This document shows, one piece after another, positions 6,840-15,951 of a stretch of 64,000 bases of DNA. Made by a program: the position numbers and the translations under genes. The DNA is from CALUOB01 sp944322305. Its GTDB lineage: Bacteria > Actinomycetota > Coriobacteriia > Coriobacteriales > Coriobacteriaceae. Location: positions 248,001 through 312,000 of the forward strand of contig OZ007031.1 of assembly GCA_963931605.1 (NCBI GenBank), written 5' to 3'. The notes under the pieces were generated by a model. It had not been told where the DNA came from, ran no database searches, and saw nothing but the letters and a program-made list of their open reading frames with translations. Position 1 is the stretch's first letter. Every line of letters starts with the position of its first letter.

Positions 6840-8900
6840 CTAGTACTGGCTCTCGTGCTTCTTGAAGAAGTCGAAGCGCGCGGGCAGCGGCTTGACCGCG
6901 TGGCACCCGGGCTTCTCGCCGAGCTTCTCAACCAGCTCGTCGGTGGAGGCGAGCAGGTTGTCCCACGAGAAGAACGCGGCGGGCTCGATGGCGAAGTGCT
7001 CGCAGATGAGCTCGCAGCCGGCCGGCACGATGCCGTGCATGAGCACGGTGGCCACGCGCAGCTCGGCGAATGCGTCAACCAGCGCCTGGGTCATCGCGGC
7101 GTCGGCCGCTGCGCCCTCGAGCGCCTTGGCGGCCTTGCTCGCGTCGCTCCAGCGCTTGTTGGCGGCGCGGAGGTAGCTGTCGCAGATGCCGAGCGCGCGG
7201 TGCAGCTCGCAGCGGTACATGGCGTCCTCGAAGGCGAGCACCGCCTGCTCGGCTGCCTCGGCAACCTCGGGCGCAGGGGCGCCGGCGGGGATGCAGCCGG
7301 TGCGGTAGGGGGCCTCGTCGCCCTCTTTGGCGGCCACGCCGTAGAAGCACGAGCGCGCCAGGCGGTTGAAGACGCCCGTGAGCAGCGCCCCCTCCTTGAG
7401 CACCGGGTCGATCACGCGCTTGTCGTCGCAGGCCAGAAGGTCGGAGCCGTCGGCGTTGGTGCCGGTCACGCGCGTGTCGTAGGCCTTGGGGCTGAAGGAC
7501 ACGGGCTTCTCGCCCAGGCCCAGGCTCACCCAGTGGGCGCGCAGCTGCTCGGCGGTGTAGTGGTTCAGCAGGTCGTCGGCCGGCGGCGGCGGGGTCTCGC
7601 TCGAGGAGCTGGCCTTCTTGCCCATGTAGAGGATGTGGTAGTTGGCCACCAGCGTGGACTGCTCCAGGCTCCAGTCGAGCGCCTCCCACAGCGGCGACTG
7701 CGCGATGCCGTAGAAGTAGATGTTGTCTTGGCCGATGAACTGGTAGGCGTGCGCGTCGGGCGTGCACCACCAGTCGCGCCAGTCGGAGCTGGAGTAGCGG
7801 CCGGGCGCGGCGTTCTCCAGCACGGTCTCGGTGTAGCTGATGGGCGCCCACAGGCTCTCGGGCCAGCACCAGCAGGTGAGGTCGGTGCAGCCGTTCACGC
7901 AGGTCACCGGCACGCCCCAGGGGATGTTGCCGGTGATGCGGAAGGGCACGAGCGCCTTGCCCGAGCGGAAGCGAACGCCGGCGGCGGCCAGCGCGTCGCG
8001 CGCGGCGTCGCGGTCGCGCCAGGAGCTGAACGTGAGGGCAAACGAGCTCTTGCCCTTCTCGGGCTCGCTCGCGGTGTGCGCAGGCAGGCTCGCCGCGGCG
8101 GCCTCGTAGGCCTCGCGGAACTTCTCCTGCACGTAGATCTGCGGGGGGTTCAGCCACTCGCGCATGGTGGTCTTCACCACGGAGCGCACGCGCGCGTCGT
8201 CGTCGAAGCCGCCCACGTACCCTTTCAGGAAGTCCAGGTAGCGCGGCAGGTCGAAGTAGACGTTCTCCACCGGGCGCAGCTCGGGCGTAACGCCGGTGAG
8301 CTGGCTTTTGGGGGCGATGAGCTCCTCGGGCTCGTACTGATGGCCCAGGTCGCACTCGTCGGCGTAGGCCTTCTCGGACTTGCAGCCCTGGATGGGGCAG
8401 CGGCCCACAACCTGGCGGCCGTTCAGGAACTGCTGGGCCTCGGGGTCGAAGAACTGCTTGGTGCTCATGCGCTCGAGCACGCCGCGCTCGGCCAAGCGGC
8501 TGATGACCTGGTCGGTGATCTTCTCGTGCACGTGCACGGCCGGCTCGAGGGCGCTGCCGCCGTAGATGTCGCAGCTGATTTCGTAGCTCTCGAGCGTCTT
8601 GGCCTGCTTGTCGTGGTTTTCCTGCACGTAGTCCAAGATGCTCTTCTGGTAGCCTTCGTTCTCCACGCGCTTGCGGTAGCCCTCCATGATGGGGGAGCCG
8701 TAGCAGTCGGTGCCCGAGGTGAAGATCACGTTCTCGGCGCCGATGCGGTCGCGCAGAAAGCGCGCGTAGAAGTCGGCCGGGACGAAGACGCCGCCCACGT
8801 GGCCGAAGTGCAGCCCTTTGTTGCCGTACGGCTCGCCGGCCGTGACGATGGCGCGCTTGGGCCAGCGGGGGCGGTTCTCGCGTGAGAAGGTACGTGCCAT
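6840..8900 (-). CDS. metG: Methionyl-tRNA synthetase, variant type
   Basis: 686 residues. The N-terminal class I signature is GEPYGNKGLHFGHVGG, a HIGH-type motif in the form HFGH. A zinc-knuckle-like stretch RCPIQGCKSEKAYADECDLGH corresponds to the MetRS connective domain. The second class I signature is unusual: where KMSKS is expected (after the LYMG segment) the text reads KKASSSSE, which keeps the first lysine but lacks the second. The C-terminal half is all-helical, as in anticodon-binding domains. The start ATG follows AAGGAGCACCT. It charges tRNA-Met, unless it is a paralogue with another task; a second canonical metG elsewhere in the genome would decide this. Confidence 0.85.
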   Translation of the reverse strand: MARTFSRENRPRWPKRAIVTAGEPYGNKGLHFGHVGGVFVPADFYARFLRDRIGAENVIFTSGTDCYGSPIMEGYRKRVENEGYQKSILDYVQENHDKQAKTLESYEISCDIYGGSALEPAVHVHEKITDQVISRLAERGVLERMSTKQFFDPEAQQFLNGRQVVGRCPIQGCKSEKAYADECDLGHQYEPEELIAPKSQLTGVTPELRPVENVYFDLPRYLDFLKGYVGGFDDDARVRSVVKTTMREWLNPPQIYVQEKFREAYEAAAASLPAHTASEPEKGKSSFALTFSSWRDRDAARDALAAAGVRFRSGKALVPFRITGNIPWGVPVTCVNGCTDLTCWCWPESLWAPISYTETVLENAAPGRYSSSDWRDWWCTPDAHAYQFIGQDNIYFYGIAQSPLWEALDWSLEQSTLVANYHILYMGKKASSSSETPPPPADDLLNHYTAEQLRAHWVSLGLGEKPVSFSPKAYDTRVTGTNADGSDLLACDDKRVIDPVLKEGALLTGVFNRLARSCFYGVAAKEGDEAPYRTGCIPAGAPAPEVAEAAEQAVLAFEDAMYRCELHRALGICDSYLRAANKRWSDASKAAKALEGAAADAAMTQALVDAFAELRVATVLMHGIVPAGCELICEHFAIEPAAFFSWDNLLASTDELVEKLGEKPGCHAVKPLPARFDFFKKHESQY

Positions 8901-9043
8901 AGGTGCTCCTTGCGTTTGCGCGCCGGTCCGCGCGGCGGCTTTTGCCGCCCGGCTTGTGCGGGCCTTGCGTTGTTTTGCGGGTTTCGGCTTCTTGCAATGC
9001 CCCATTATTACACACCGGCGCGCCGGTCGGATAAGCTTTGGCT

Positions 9044-9907
9044 ATGAAACATGGCGGAGAAACATACCACGCAGGCGCGGCGGCGCCCCCGGCGGGCGAG
9101 AAGCGCCCCGGCGCAGGCGCAAGGTGCGCGGGCGAGCGGGGCGCGGGGGCGTCTGGAAGCGGCGCGGGCGCCGCTGCAGACGCGGCCGGCGCCGCGGCGG
9201 TTCCCGGTGACGCAAACGCCGCGGGCCTGTGCCCCGGCGAGCGCATGGTGTGCACGGGCGGCATCGACACGCTGGACGACCCCGCGTTTCTCGCCCGTAT
9301 CACGCAGGTGTCGGCCTGGATCGCAGGGGTGGGCGTCTGCGCCGTGGTGCTGGCGTTTGGGCTCGCGCCGTTTGCGCTGGGCGCGCCCTCGCCGGCAGAG
9401 GCGGTGGCGCTTCCGTGGTGGCCGCTTGCGCTCGTTGCCGTGACGGTTGCGGCGCTTATGGCGCACGAGGCGGTGCATGGGCTGTTCTTCAAGCTCTTCG
9501 CCCCGCGCGCGGCGCACGTGACCTTTGGGTTCAAGCTCAAGCAGGGGATGCTTTACGCCTGCGCGGAGGGGATCGTGTACACGCGCGGGCAGTACCAGGT
9601 GGTGGCCGCCGCGCCCGCGGTGGCGGTGACGGCGCTGCTGGCGCTGGTCGGCGCGGCCACGGGCTGGTGGCTCATGGCTGCGCTCGCGGCTGTTTTCCAT
9701 CTGTCGGGCTGTGCGGGCGACCTGGCCTACGTGGTCGACCTGGCGCGCTCGCCCGAGGTGCGCTGGTGCGAGGACACACCCACGGGCGTGAGGTTTTACG
9801 GCGTCGCCGACGATGGCGCCGCCGCGCTTCCCGGTGCCGCTGGCGCCGCGCGCGCACGCGGCGCCGCGCGTGCGACCCGCCGCAACCTTGAGGAGGACGA
9901 TGCCTGA
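9044..9907 (+). CDS. DUF3267-type putative zincin membrane protein
   Basis: About 287 residues from this ATG. A hydrophobic segment (AWIAGVGVCAVVLAFGL) and a second one precede a zincin-like HEAVH motif in LMAHEAVHGLFFKLF. A further hydrophobic pair and HLSGCAGDLAYVVDL follow. This is the layout of DUF3267 proteins, predicted membrane metalloproteases of unknown substrate. The first 65 residues are Gly/Ala-rich and uninformative, and no clear ribosome site marks this ATG. An internal ATG at 9245 is a plausible true start. The stop codon overlaps the queH start by one base, so the two are translated together. Confidence 0.7.
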   Translation: MKHGGETYHAGAAAPPAGEKRPGAGARCAGERGAGASGSGAGAAADAAGAAAVPGDANAAGLCPGERMVCTGGIDTLDDPAFLARITQVSAWIAGVGVCAVVLAFGLAPFALGAPSPAEAVALPWWPLALVAVTVAALMAHEAVHGLFFKLFAPRAAHVTFGFKLKQGMLYACAEGIVYTRGQYQVVAAAPAVAVTALLALVGAATGWWLMAALAAVFHLSGCAGDLAYVVDLARSPEVRWCEDTPTGVRFYGVADDGAAALPGAAGAARARGAARATRRNLEEDDA

Positions 9908-10491
9908 TGGCCACGCCGCTGTTGCTGCACGCGTGCTGCGGCCCGTGCTCGCTGGAGCCCGTGCGCCTGCTGCGCGAGGAGGGCTTCGACCCGGTCATCT
10001 GCTGGGTGAACCCCAACATCCAGCCGGTCGAGGAGCACGACCGCCGGCTGCAGGTGCTTCTCGACTGGGCAAAGAACGTGGCGAAGGTGCCGGTGGTCAC
10101 AGGGGAGTGCGACCGCGACGCGTGGGAGCGCGGCCCGGCGCGCTTTGGGTCCGACCGGCCGCGGCGCTGCCGGGCGTGCTACGCGCTGCGCCTGGCGGAG
10201 ACCTGCCGCATCGCGCGGCGCGAGGGGTTCGCGCACGTCTCGACCACGCTGGCGGTCTCTCCCTACCAGCTCTTCGACACTTGCAGCGAGGTGCTTGACA
10301 AGCTTGCGCGCGCCAACGGCCTCACACCCGTTATCCGCGACTTCCGCCCGTACTACCCCGAGGCCACGCGCCTGTCGCGCGAGCTCAAGATGTACCGGCA
10401 AAACTACTGCGGCTGTCGCTTCTCGGCCGCCGAGGCCGCGCTTGAGCGCGCCCGCGCCCGCGACGCGCGCAAGGCGGCCAAGTCCAAGTAG
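9907..10491 (+). CDS. queH: Epoxyqueuosine reductase, QueH type
   Basis: 194 residues, full length for the family. The N-terminal LHACCGPCS carries the invariant CC-x-x-C, and further cysteines follow in CRACYALRLAETC and NYCGCRFS, which serve iron-sulfur and metal binding in QueH. It catalyses the last step of queuosine formation in tRNA, reducing epoxyqueuosine, in anaerobes that lack the cobalamin enzyme QueG. It fits with queA at about 13 kb and tgt at about 19 kb. Its start overlaps the stop of the zincin-like gene. Confidence 0.93.
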   Translation: MATPLLLHACCGPCSLEPVRLLREEGFDPVICWVNPNIQPVEEHDRRLQVLLDWAKNVAKVPVVTGECDRDAWERGPARFGSDRPRRCRACYALRLAETCRIARREGFAHVSTTLAVSPYQLFDTCSEVLDKLARANGLTPVIRDFRPYYPEATRLSRELKMYRQNYCGCRFSAAEAALERARARDARKAAKSK

Positions 10492-10609
10492 GCGAGAGGG
10501 CGGAAAGCGCGGGCCCTTCTGCCCGGGCTCCGCGCCCGCGCCCGCTCTTCTCGGTTGCCATCAACGGCAGGTGCGTGCTCGCGCTCTTGACCGATGTTTT
10601 ACCAGGGGT

Positions 10610-11224
10610 TTAGGCGTCCTCGTCAGGCTGCTGGCCGTCGTGGGCCTCCCACGCACAGGCGCCCAGCTCCATGTTGGTGAACACGGCGCGGAACGACGAG
10701 TCCTCCGGGCTGCACGCGTACACGCCGAACCGCACGGGGCCCGTGGCCTTGTGTAGGTGGCAGACGCGCATCTGCCTAAAGGTCGTGCCGTCCTCGGAGC
10801 ACTCGATGCGGAAATCGTCCTCCCGGCGGCTCAGGCGGTACCACATGGTCTTCACGTCGGCGGGGATCTCCGTGGTCGCCCAGTCCGAGTAGCCCTGGTT
10901 GGTGACCACGCTGCCTAGGTGCTGGAACCGCTCGTTCTCGTACTCGATCGAGCCCTTGAGCCAGTTCTCGCTGTTCAGGTACACCACCACGCCGCACTGG
11001 TCGAACCGGTGGTGGCTCTCGGTGAAGTCGGTCTTCACCACGAAGGAGAAGAACCGCTCGTCGGTAGTCATTTGCAGAACCGGCGCGTTGTCGTTGCGGA
11101 AGTGGTAGTAGGTGCGCTGCCACAGGTCGGTGTGGGGCTTGGTCACCACCTCGATGCGCTCGGTCGAGATGCTGAAGCTTTCAGGTTCGCGGGTCCATTG
11201 CAGGTTGTGCACGTCAAACGCCAT
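10610..11224 (-). CDS. DUF1349 domain protein
   Basis: 204 residues, the length and pattern of DUF1349 (concanavalin-like beta sandwich): WTREPESFSISTERIEVVTKP at the start, then FFSFVVKTDF, DQCGVVVYLNSENWLKGSIE, LGSVVTNQGYSDWAT and VRFGVYACSP. Fungal and bacterial members are of unknown biochemistry, often thought to bind or process sugars. It is the last gene of a three-gene operon behind a ROK regulator and a sugar acetyltransferase. Its ATG overlaps the preceding TAA by one base. That context supports a role in carbohydrate use. Confidence 0.88.
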   Translation of the reverse strand: MAFDVHNLQWTREPESFSISTERIEVVTKPHTDLWQRTYYHFRNDNAPVLQMTTDERFFSFVVKTDFTESHHRFDQCGVVVYLNSENWLKGSIEYENERFQHLGSVVTNQGYSDWATTEIPADVKTMWYRLSRREDDFRIECSEDGTTFRQMRVCHLHKATGPVRFGVYACSPEDSSFRAVFTNMELGACAWEAHDGQQPDEDA

Positions 11225-11814
11225 TATGCGCTCCTTTCGTATGCGTGCTTGTCTTTTTCGGTTATGCGCCGTAGCACCCGGCAGGGGGTGCCTGCGGCCA
11301 CCACGCCGGCGGGGATGTCGCGGTTCACAACGCTCCCCGCGCCGATCACCGCGCCGTCGCCGATTCTGACGCCCGGCAGCACGGTTACCGAGGCGCCGAA
11401 CCACACGTTGTCTCCCGCCGAGATGGGGCGGGCGTACTCCAGCCCCCGGTTGCGGCGCTCGGCGTCCAGCGGATGTCCGGCGGTGGAGAAAACGCAGTTG
11501 GGCCCTATGAACACGTGGTCGCCGAAGGTGACCGGTGCGCCGTCTAGGATCACGAGGCCGTGGTTGGCGTAAAAGTGCGCGCCGACCTCTATGTTGCGGC
11601 CGTAGTCGCACCAAAACGGGGCGGTGACGCAGGGCCGCTCGCCCGTTTTCGCAAAAAGCTGCCTGATCAGCGCTTCCTGCTCGGCGGTTTGGGAAGGCCT
11701 CAGCTGGTTGAACGAGAAGCACAGGTCTTTGCAGCGCTCCCGTTCCGCCAAGATCTCCTCGTCGTAGTTGGCGTCGTAGAGAAGCCCTTGGCGCATCTTC
11801 TCGCGTTCGGTCAT
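11224..11814 (-). CDS. Sugar O-acetyltransferase (maltose/galactoside type)
   Basis: 196 residues. The N-terminal MTEREKMRQGLLYDANYDEE is the Mac domain typical of maltose and galactoside acetyltransferases. A left-handed beta-helix of hexapeptide repeats follows (NIEVGAHFYANHGLVILD, HVFIGPNCVF, IGDGAVIGAGSVV), with the catalytic histidine in STAGHPLD. It moves acetyl from acetyl-CoA to a sugar hydroxyl. Its ATG overlaps the regulator's stop (ATGA), so it is translationally coupled to it, and it overlaps DUF1349 on the other side. Confidence 0.93.
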   Translation of the reverse strand: MTEREKMRQGLLYDANYDEEILAERERCKDLCFSFNQLRPSQTAEQEALIRQLFAKTGERPCVTAPFWCDYGRNIEVGAHFYANHGLVILDGAPVTFGDHVFIGPNCVFSTAGHPLDAERRNRGLEYARPISAGDNVWFGASVTVLPGVRIGDGAVIGAGSVVNRDIPAGVVAAGTPCRVLRRITEKDKHAYERSA

Positions 11815-12806
11815 GCGATCCTCTCCTCGTTGTCTATGGCGCTCCAGTACATCCCCTTGAGGTAATAGAGGTCGGTGTCGGGGACAAAGGCAAACTCCGG
11901 CAGGTACTCCTCGGGGATGCAGGTCGCGCAGGCCGTGCGGATGCGCTCGAGGCTGTCTACGTGCACGAGGTCGCCGGTGAGCAGCAGCAGGTGCGGGTTC
12001 AAGATGGCGATAAGCGCGGTGACAGCCTTGGCGATCAGGGGTTCCGCCGTGTCCGGGCGGCTCAGCAGACGCAGCTGCTCCGGCTGGCCCACGCCCACAT
12101 CCAAAAAGCCCACCATGCCGGCGAACAGGTTGCGCCCGGTCAGCACCGTGCCCCGGTAGGCCGTGGCTGTTCCGGGCAGCACGTCCGCGGGGTAGTTCAC
12201 CAGCGTGACGATCTTGTCTTCCGCATGCTCATGGCGGCAGTAGCCGTACACCTTGTGGTGCATGTCGTTGGCGAGGCTGACCGGACGCTTGAACGCGCGC
12301 TCAAGCTGGTCTTGCACAGCAACGTTTTCCAGCTCGGGGATGTCGCTGTGGCGGATCACGCCGTTCTCGGCGATGCTGGGCGTGCCCACCACGACCTGGC
12401 TGATGTTGGGGAAGCGCCCGAAAGCGGCTGCTGCCTCTTGCTCAACGGCGGTTGCGTCCAGCACGTCGTACGCGTGCACGCGCTGGTCGAGCACGCGCCC
12501 GGTGGGGGAGAGGACGGCGGCCGTTATCGATTTGACACCTTGGATCAGCGCGAACGAAAGGCACAGGATGCTTTCGTAGGTCTCGCTCAGGGTGTAGGCA
12601 ACGGCGGTACGGCCCACGTCGTGGAGCTTGTGCTTTTTGCCCGCAACCTCGCCCGTTGCCTCCATCTCGTTGAGGTAGGTGTTGCAGCTTGCGACGCTGA
12701 GGCCGGTTTGCCGGGCGATCTGCTGCTTGGTGAGGGAGGCGCCGCTGCGCAGCAGCTTGCGGATCTGAGTTTTGTTGCGGTGCTTGATGGCCGCGGCATC
12801 CTTCAT
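11811..12806 (-). CDS. ROK-family transcriptional regulator
   Basis: 331 residues. The N-terminal winged helix-turn-helix is LTKQQIARQTGLSVASCNTYL at about residues 24-44. A ROK (sugar-kinase-like) domain fills the rest, ending with TALIAILNPHLLLLTGD. The ATP-binding and cysteine-zinc signatures of active ROK kinases are weak or missing, so a regulator without kinase activity is likely. It heads the operon with the sugar acetyltransferase and DUF1349 gene and probably responds to a sugar. The start ATG follows AAGGAGGGTGAG, close to ideal. Confidence 0.85.
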   Translation of the reverse strand: MKDAAAIKHRNKTQIRKLLRSGASLTKQQIARQTGLSVASCNTYLNEMEATGEVAGKKHKLHDVGRTAVAYTLSETYESILCLSFALIQGVKSITAAVLSPTGRVLDQRVHAYDVLDATAVEQEAAAAFGRFPNISQVVVGTPSIAENGVIRHSDIPELENVAVQDQLERAFKRPVSLANDMHHKVYGYCRHEHAEDKIVTLVNYPADVLPGTATAYRGTVLTGRNLFAGMVGFLDVGVGQPEQLRLLSRPDTAEPLIAKAVTALIAILNPHLLLLTGDLVHVDSLERIRTACATCIPEEYLPEFAFVPDTDLYYLKGMYWSAIDNEERIA

Positions 12807-12828
12807 GGGCTCACCCTCCTTGTTATTA

Positions 12829-12858
12829 CACTGATTATTATAACTATTATAAAATAAG
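12829..12858 (-). promoter_or_regulatory. AT-rich promoter and probable operator of the ROK operon
   Basis: A sharply AT-rich patch sits in otherwise GC-rich DNA just before the regulator's ribosome site. It contains two direct copies of TATTATAA at 9-base spacing, and on the minus strand two TATAAT boxes. The direct repeats would suit self-binding by the regulator. Which TATAAT is used cannot be told. Confidence 0.5.
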
Positions 12859-13047
12859 GGCAAGAGGGTGTGCCGGCTGCTGTGCGCGGATGAATTCGCG
12901 CTGTCGCCGCGCCCTGCGCGCTCCTTGTCGCTTTTCGGGACATTGCCCGTCGCCCGTGCACGCGCTGCGCGGGCGGTTTACCATAGACCGGATGAAAAAC
13001 CGATGAGCTGGCGCCGGGTGCGCCCGGTGCTTGATGGGAGCAAACGC

Positions 13048-14271
13048 ATGCGCACTGACGACTTCGATTACAACCTGCCCGAGGAGCTTATCGCCCAGGC
13101 GCCGGCCGAGCCGCGCGACTCCTGCCGCCTGCTGGTGCTCGACCGCGCCGGCGGTGAGGGTCCCACCGGCACGGCCGCACCCATTGCGGGCGGGGCCTCG
13201 GTGGAGCACCGCATCTTCCGCGACATCGTGGACTACCTGGAGCCCGGCGACCTGCTCGTGGCCAACGAGACCCGCGTGCTGCCGGCGCGCCTGATGGGGC
13301 ACAAGCAGGGCACGGGTGGTGTGGCCGAGACGCTTTTGCTCAAGCGCCGTGAAGACGTCGACGCGCTCGGGCACGTGTGGGAGTGCCTGGTGAACCCGGG
13401 CAAGCGCCTGAAGCCGGGCGCGGTGGTGGAGTACCGCGCGGGCGGGATCGCGGCGCCCCTGACCGCCGAGGTGGTGCTCACCGGCGAGGTGGTGGACTTC
13501 GTGCCCGAGAGTCGCGGCGGGCGCCTGGTGCGCTTCACGCCGCAGGGCGCGGACGCCGCCGGCAAGCCCCGCACGCTCGACGAGGCCATCCACGAGGCGG
13601 GGCGCGTGCCGCTGCCGCCCTACATCACCGGTTACGAGGGCGACCCCGAGAAGTACCAGACGGTGTACGCCGTGGCCGAGGAGCGCAGCGCCGCGGCGCC
13701 CACGGCGGGCCTGCATTTCACGCCGGAGCTTATCGACCGGCTGAAGGAGAAGGGCGTGGGCTGGGTCACCGTGGAGCTGGAGGTGGGCATCGACACCTTC
13801 CGCCTGGTGGAGGAGGACGATCCCACCCAGCACGTGATGCACACCGAGCGCTACCACGTGCCGCAGGCGGTGGTAGACGCCGTGCACGCCACCAAGGCGG
13901 CCGGGCACCGCGTGGTTGCCGTGGGCACCACGGCGGTGCGCTCGCTCGAGAGCGCGTGGGAGGCGGGCGCGCCGGTGGCTGACCCGCCGGTTACGGCGCG
14001 CGGCTTCGAGAACGCGCCCGACTCCGCGGCGGTTGCGGGCGCGGGCGACATCGTGGCGCGCGAGAACGCCACCACCAACCTTTACCTCATGCCCGGCTCC
14101 ACGTACCACGTGGTGGACGCGCTCATCACCAACTTCCACGTGCCGCGCTCCACGCTCATGATGCTGGTGAGCGCGCTGGCCACGCGCGAGGAGATCATCG
14201 CGGCTTACGAGGAGGCGGTGCGCGAGCGCTACCGCTTCTTCTCCTTCGGCGACGCGATGTTGATCGAGTAG
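13048..14271 (+). CDS. queA: S-adenosylmethionine:tRNA ribosyltransferase-isomerase
   Basis: 407 residues, somewhat longer than most QueA. It begins MRTDDFDYNLPEELIAQ and contains RDSCRLLVLDR, VANETRVLPARL, the family hallmark ERSAAAPTAGLHFTPELI and FHVPRSTLMMLVSAL. The extra length comes from loops, for example after LLVLDR and around the CRGFEN-like segment near residue 320. It builds epoxyqueuosine from preQ1-tRNA and SAM; QueH then reduces it. The start has GGGAG upstream; a start 45 bases earlier has no ribosome site. It is transcribed divergently from the ROK regulator. Confidence 0.95.
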   Translation: MRTDDFDYNLPEELIAQAPAEPRDSCRLLVLDRAGGEGPTGTAAPIAGGASVEHRIFRDIVDYLEPGDLLVANETRVLPARLMGHKQGTGGVAETLLLKRREDVDALGHVWECLVNPGKRLKPGAVVEYRAGGIAAPLTAEVVLTGEVVDFVPESRGGRLVRFTPQGADAAGKPRTLDEAIHEAGRVPLPPYITGYEGDPEKYQTVYAVAEERSAAAPTAGLHFTPELIDRLKEKGVGWVTVELEVGIDTFRLVEEDDPTQHVMHTERYHVPQAVVDAVHATKAAGHRVVAVGTTAVRSLESAWEAGAPVADPPVTARGFENAPDSAAVAGAGDIVARENATTNLYLMPGSTYHVVDALITNFHVPRSTLMMLVSALATREEIIAAYEEAVRERYRFFSFGDAMLIE

Positions 14272-14341
14272 ACGCGGGCGTGCGGCGGTGGATGCCCGGC
14301 CGCCGCAGGCGTTAGGCCCGGGCCGTGTTAGGAGGGGGCAG

Positions 14342-15559
14342 ATGCAGTACCGGGTGAACCCGCGAAACGGCGAGCGGATCTCGGCCTTGGGGCTGGGGTG
14401 CATGCGCATGCCGGGGGCGGCGCTGGGCAGGCCCGACGCGCGCGCCGCCCGGGAGCTTATCGCCCGGGCGGTTGAGCTTGGCGTGAACTACCTGGACACG
14501 GCTTACCTGTACCCCGGCAACGAGGCGGCGGTGGGCGCGGCGCTTGAGGACCTGGGCCTGCGCGACCGGGTGCTCGTTGCCACCAAGCTGCCGCACGCCT
14601 CAGTCAAGCGGCCGGAGGACTTCGACCGCTTCTTTGACGAGCAGCTTCGCCGCCTGCGCACCGACCGCGTGGACTACTACCTGATGCACAACGTCACGAG
14701 CCCGGCGCAGTGGGAGCGCCTGCGCGCCTTGGGCGTGGAGGCGTGGGTCGCGCGCCAGAAGGCGGCCGTCCGCATCGGCCAGATCGGGTTTTCCTACCAC
14801 GGCAGCGCGGGCGACTTCCCCGTGCTGCTGGATGCGTTTGACTGGGACTTCTGCCAGATCCAGTACAACTACGCCGGCGAGACGTATCAGGCGGGCACGG
14901 CCGGCCTCAAGGCTGCGGCGGCGCGCGGCATGGCGGTGTTCGTGATGGAGCCGCTCTTGGGCGGACGCTTGGCCGACAAGCTGCCCGTCCGCGCCCAGCG
15001 CATCTTTGCCGAGGCGGCGCAGACCGGCGGCGCGGCGGGGTCGGTGGACGCGGGGCCTACGCTTGCCACGCCGGCGGCGTGGGGCCTTGCCTGGGTGTGG
15101 GACCACCCGGAGGTGACCATGCTGCTTTCCGGCATGGGGTCGCTTTCGCAGATAGAGCAAAACGCGCAGGTGGCCGACCGTGCGCTGCCGGGATGCCTGA
15201 CCCCTCGGCAGCACGAGGTTGTCGCCCGCGTGGTTGAGGAGTTCGCGCGCACCAACCGCGTGCCGTGCACGGGCTGCAACTACTGCATGCCCTGTCCACA
15301 CGGCGTCAACATTCCGGGGTGCTTCTCGGCTTACAACGCGAGCTTTGCCCACAGCTGGTTCACGGGGCTCTCGCAGTACTTCACGGCGAGCGCGGTGCGC
15401 ACCGGCTCGCCTAAGCTGGCGAGCAACTGTGTGAAGTGCGGCGCGTGCGCGCGGAAGTGCCCGCAGCACATCGTGATTCCCGAGGAGCTCGAGGCGGTGT
15501 GCCGGCGCTTCCAGCCCGGCCCGGTTGGTTGGATGCTGGGGCTTCTGTCTCGCCGCTGA
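14342..15559 (+). CDS. Aldo/keto reductase with C-terminal ferredoxin-like clusters
   Basis: 405 residues. An AKR barrel comes first: LGLGCMRMP near the start, catalytic Asp and Tyr in YLDTAYLYPGNE, Lys in VATKLP and His in YLMHNV. A C-terminal domain has two cysteine sets, CTGCNYCMPCPHGVNIP and CVKCGACARKCPQHIVIP, of the 4Fe-4S type. Such enzymes are common in anaerobes and probably link carbonyl reduction to an iron-sulfur electron path. The substrate is unknown. The start follows GGAGGGGG. A paralogue stands at 23.1 kb. Confidence 0.93.
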   Translation: MQYRVNPRNGERISALGLGCMRMPGAALGRPDARAARELIARAVELGVNYLDTAYLYPGNEAAVGAALEDLGLRDRVLVATKLPHASVKRPEDFDRFFDEQLRRLRTDRVDYYLMHNVTSPAQWERLRALGVEAWVARQKAAVRIGQIGFSYHGSAGDFPVLLDAFDWDFCQIQYNYAGETYQAGTAGLKAAAARGMAVFVMEPLLGGRLADKLPVRAQRIFAEAAQTGGAAGSVDAGPTLATPAAWGLAWVWDHPEVTMLLSGMGSLSQIEQNAQVADRALPGCLTPRQHEVVARVVEEFARTNRVPCTGCNYCMPCPHGVNIPGCFSAYNASFAHSWFTGLSQYFTASAVRTGSPKLASNCVKCGACARKCPQHIVIPEELEAVCRRFQPGPVGWMLGLLSRR

Positions 15560-15735
15560 TGCCGCGGGGAGCCGTCCACAGCATGCTTGCGCGCCATCGC
15601 GGCTGACCTGTGCGGGCACGGTGGTTTGCCTCATCTCGCTGCGCTGCGCGACGCTCCGTCGCCGTGCAGGCGCGGCGGACTTCCGCGTGCGCATCGCGGC
15701 GCGCGGTGGTGCGGTGCCACGGAATGGGTCTCGCG

Positions 15736-15884
15736 TGCAAACCTCGGAGTTAACGTGCACAAGGTGAGAGCCTCATCCGGGAGCCAACGTTTGGGCGGGG
15801 TGCGTACCAGGCATTTTGCATCTGAAAGACGTGGGTTATCCTTGGGATGCCTGTTCGTGGTGCACGTTAACTCCGAGGTTTGCA
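15736..15884. repeat. 150-bp inverted-repeat element, copy 1
   Basis: The arms at 15736-15760 and 15860-15884 are perfectly complementary over 25 bases (starting TGCAAACCTC, ending TTAACGTGCAC). The interior has ACCAGGCATTTT at 46 bases from the first arm. A second copy at 18690 has the same arms, the same size and a related ACCAGG core at the same offset. No coding sequence is seen in it. The surrounding gap, from the aldo/keto reductase stop to the next gene's stop, is 392 bases and holds nothing else clear. Confidence 0.85.
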
Positions 15885-15951
15885 GCGCAGGGCATGGAGG
15901 GAACGATCTCAGAAGGCGCAGCCGCTTTGTTTCGCGCGCCTTGCCCGCCTG

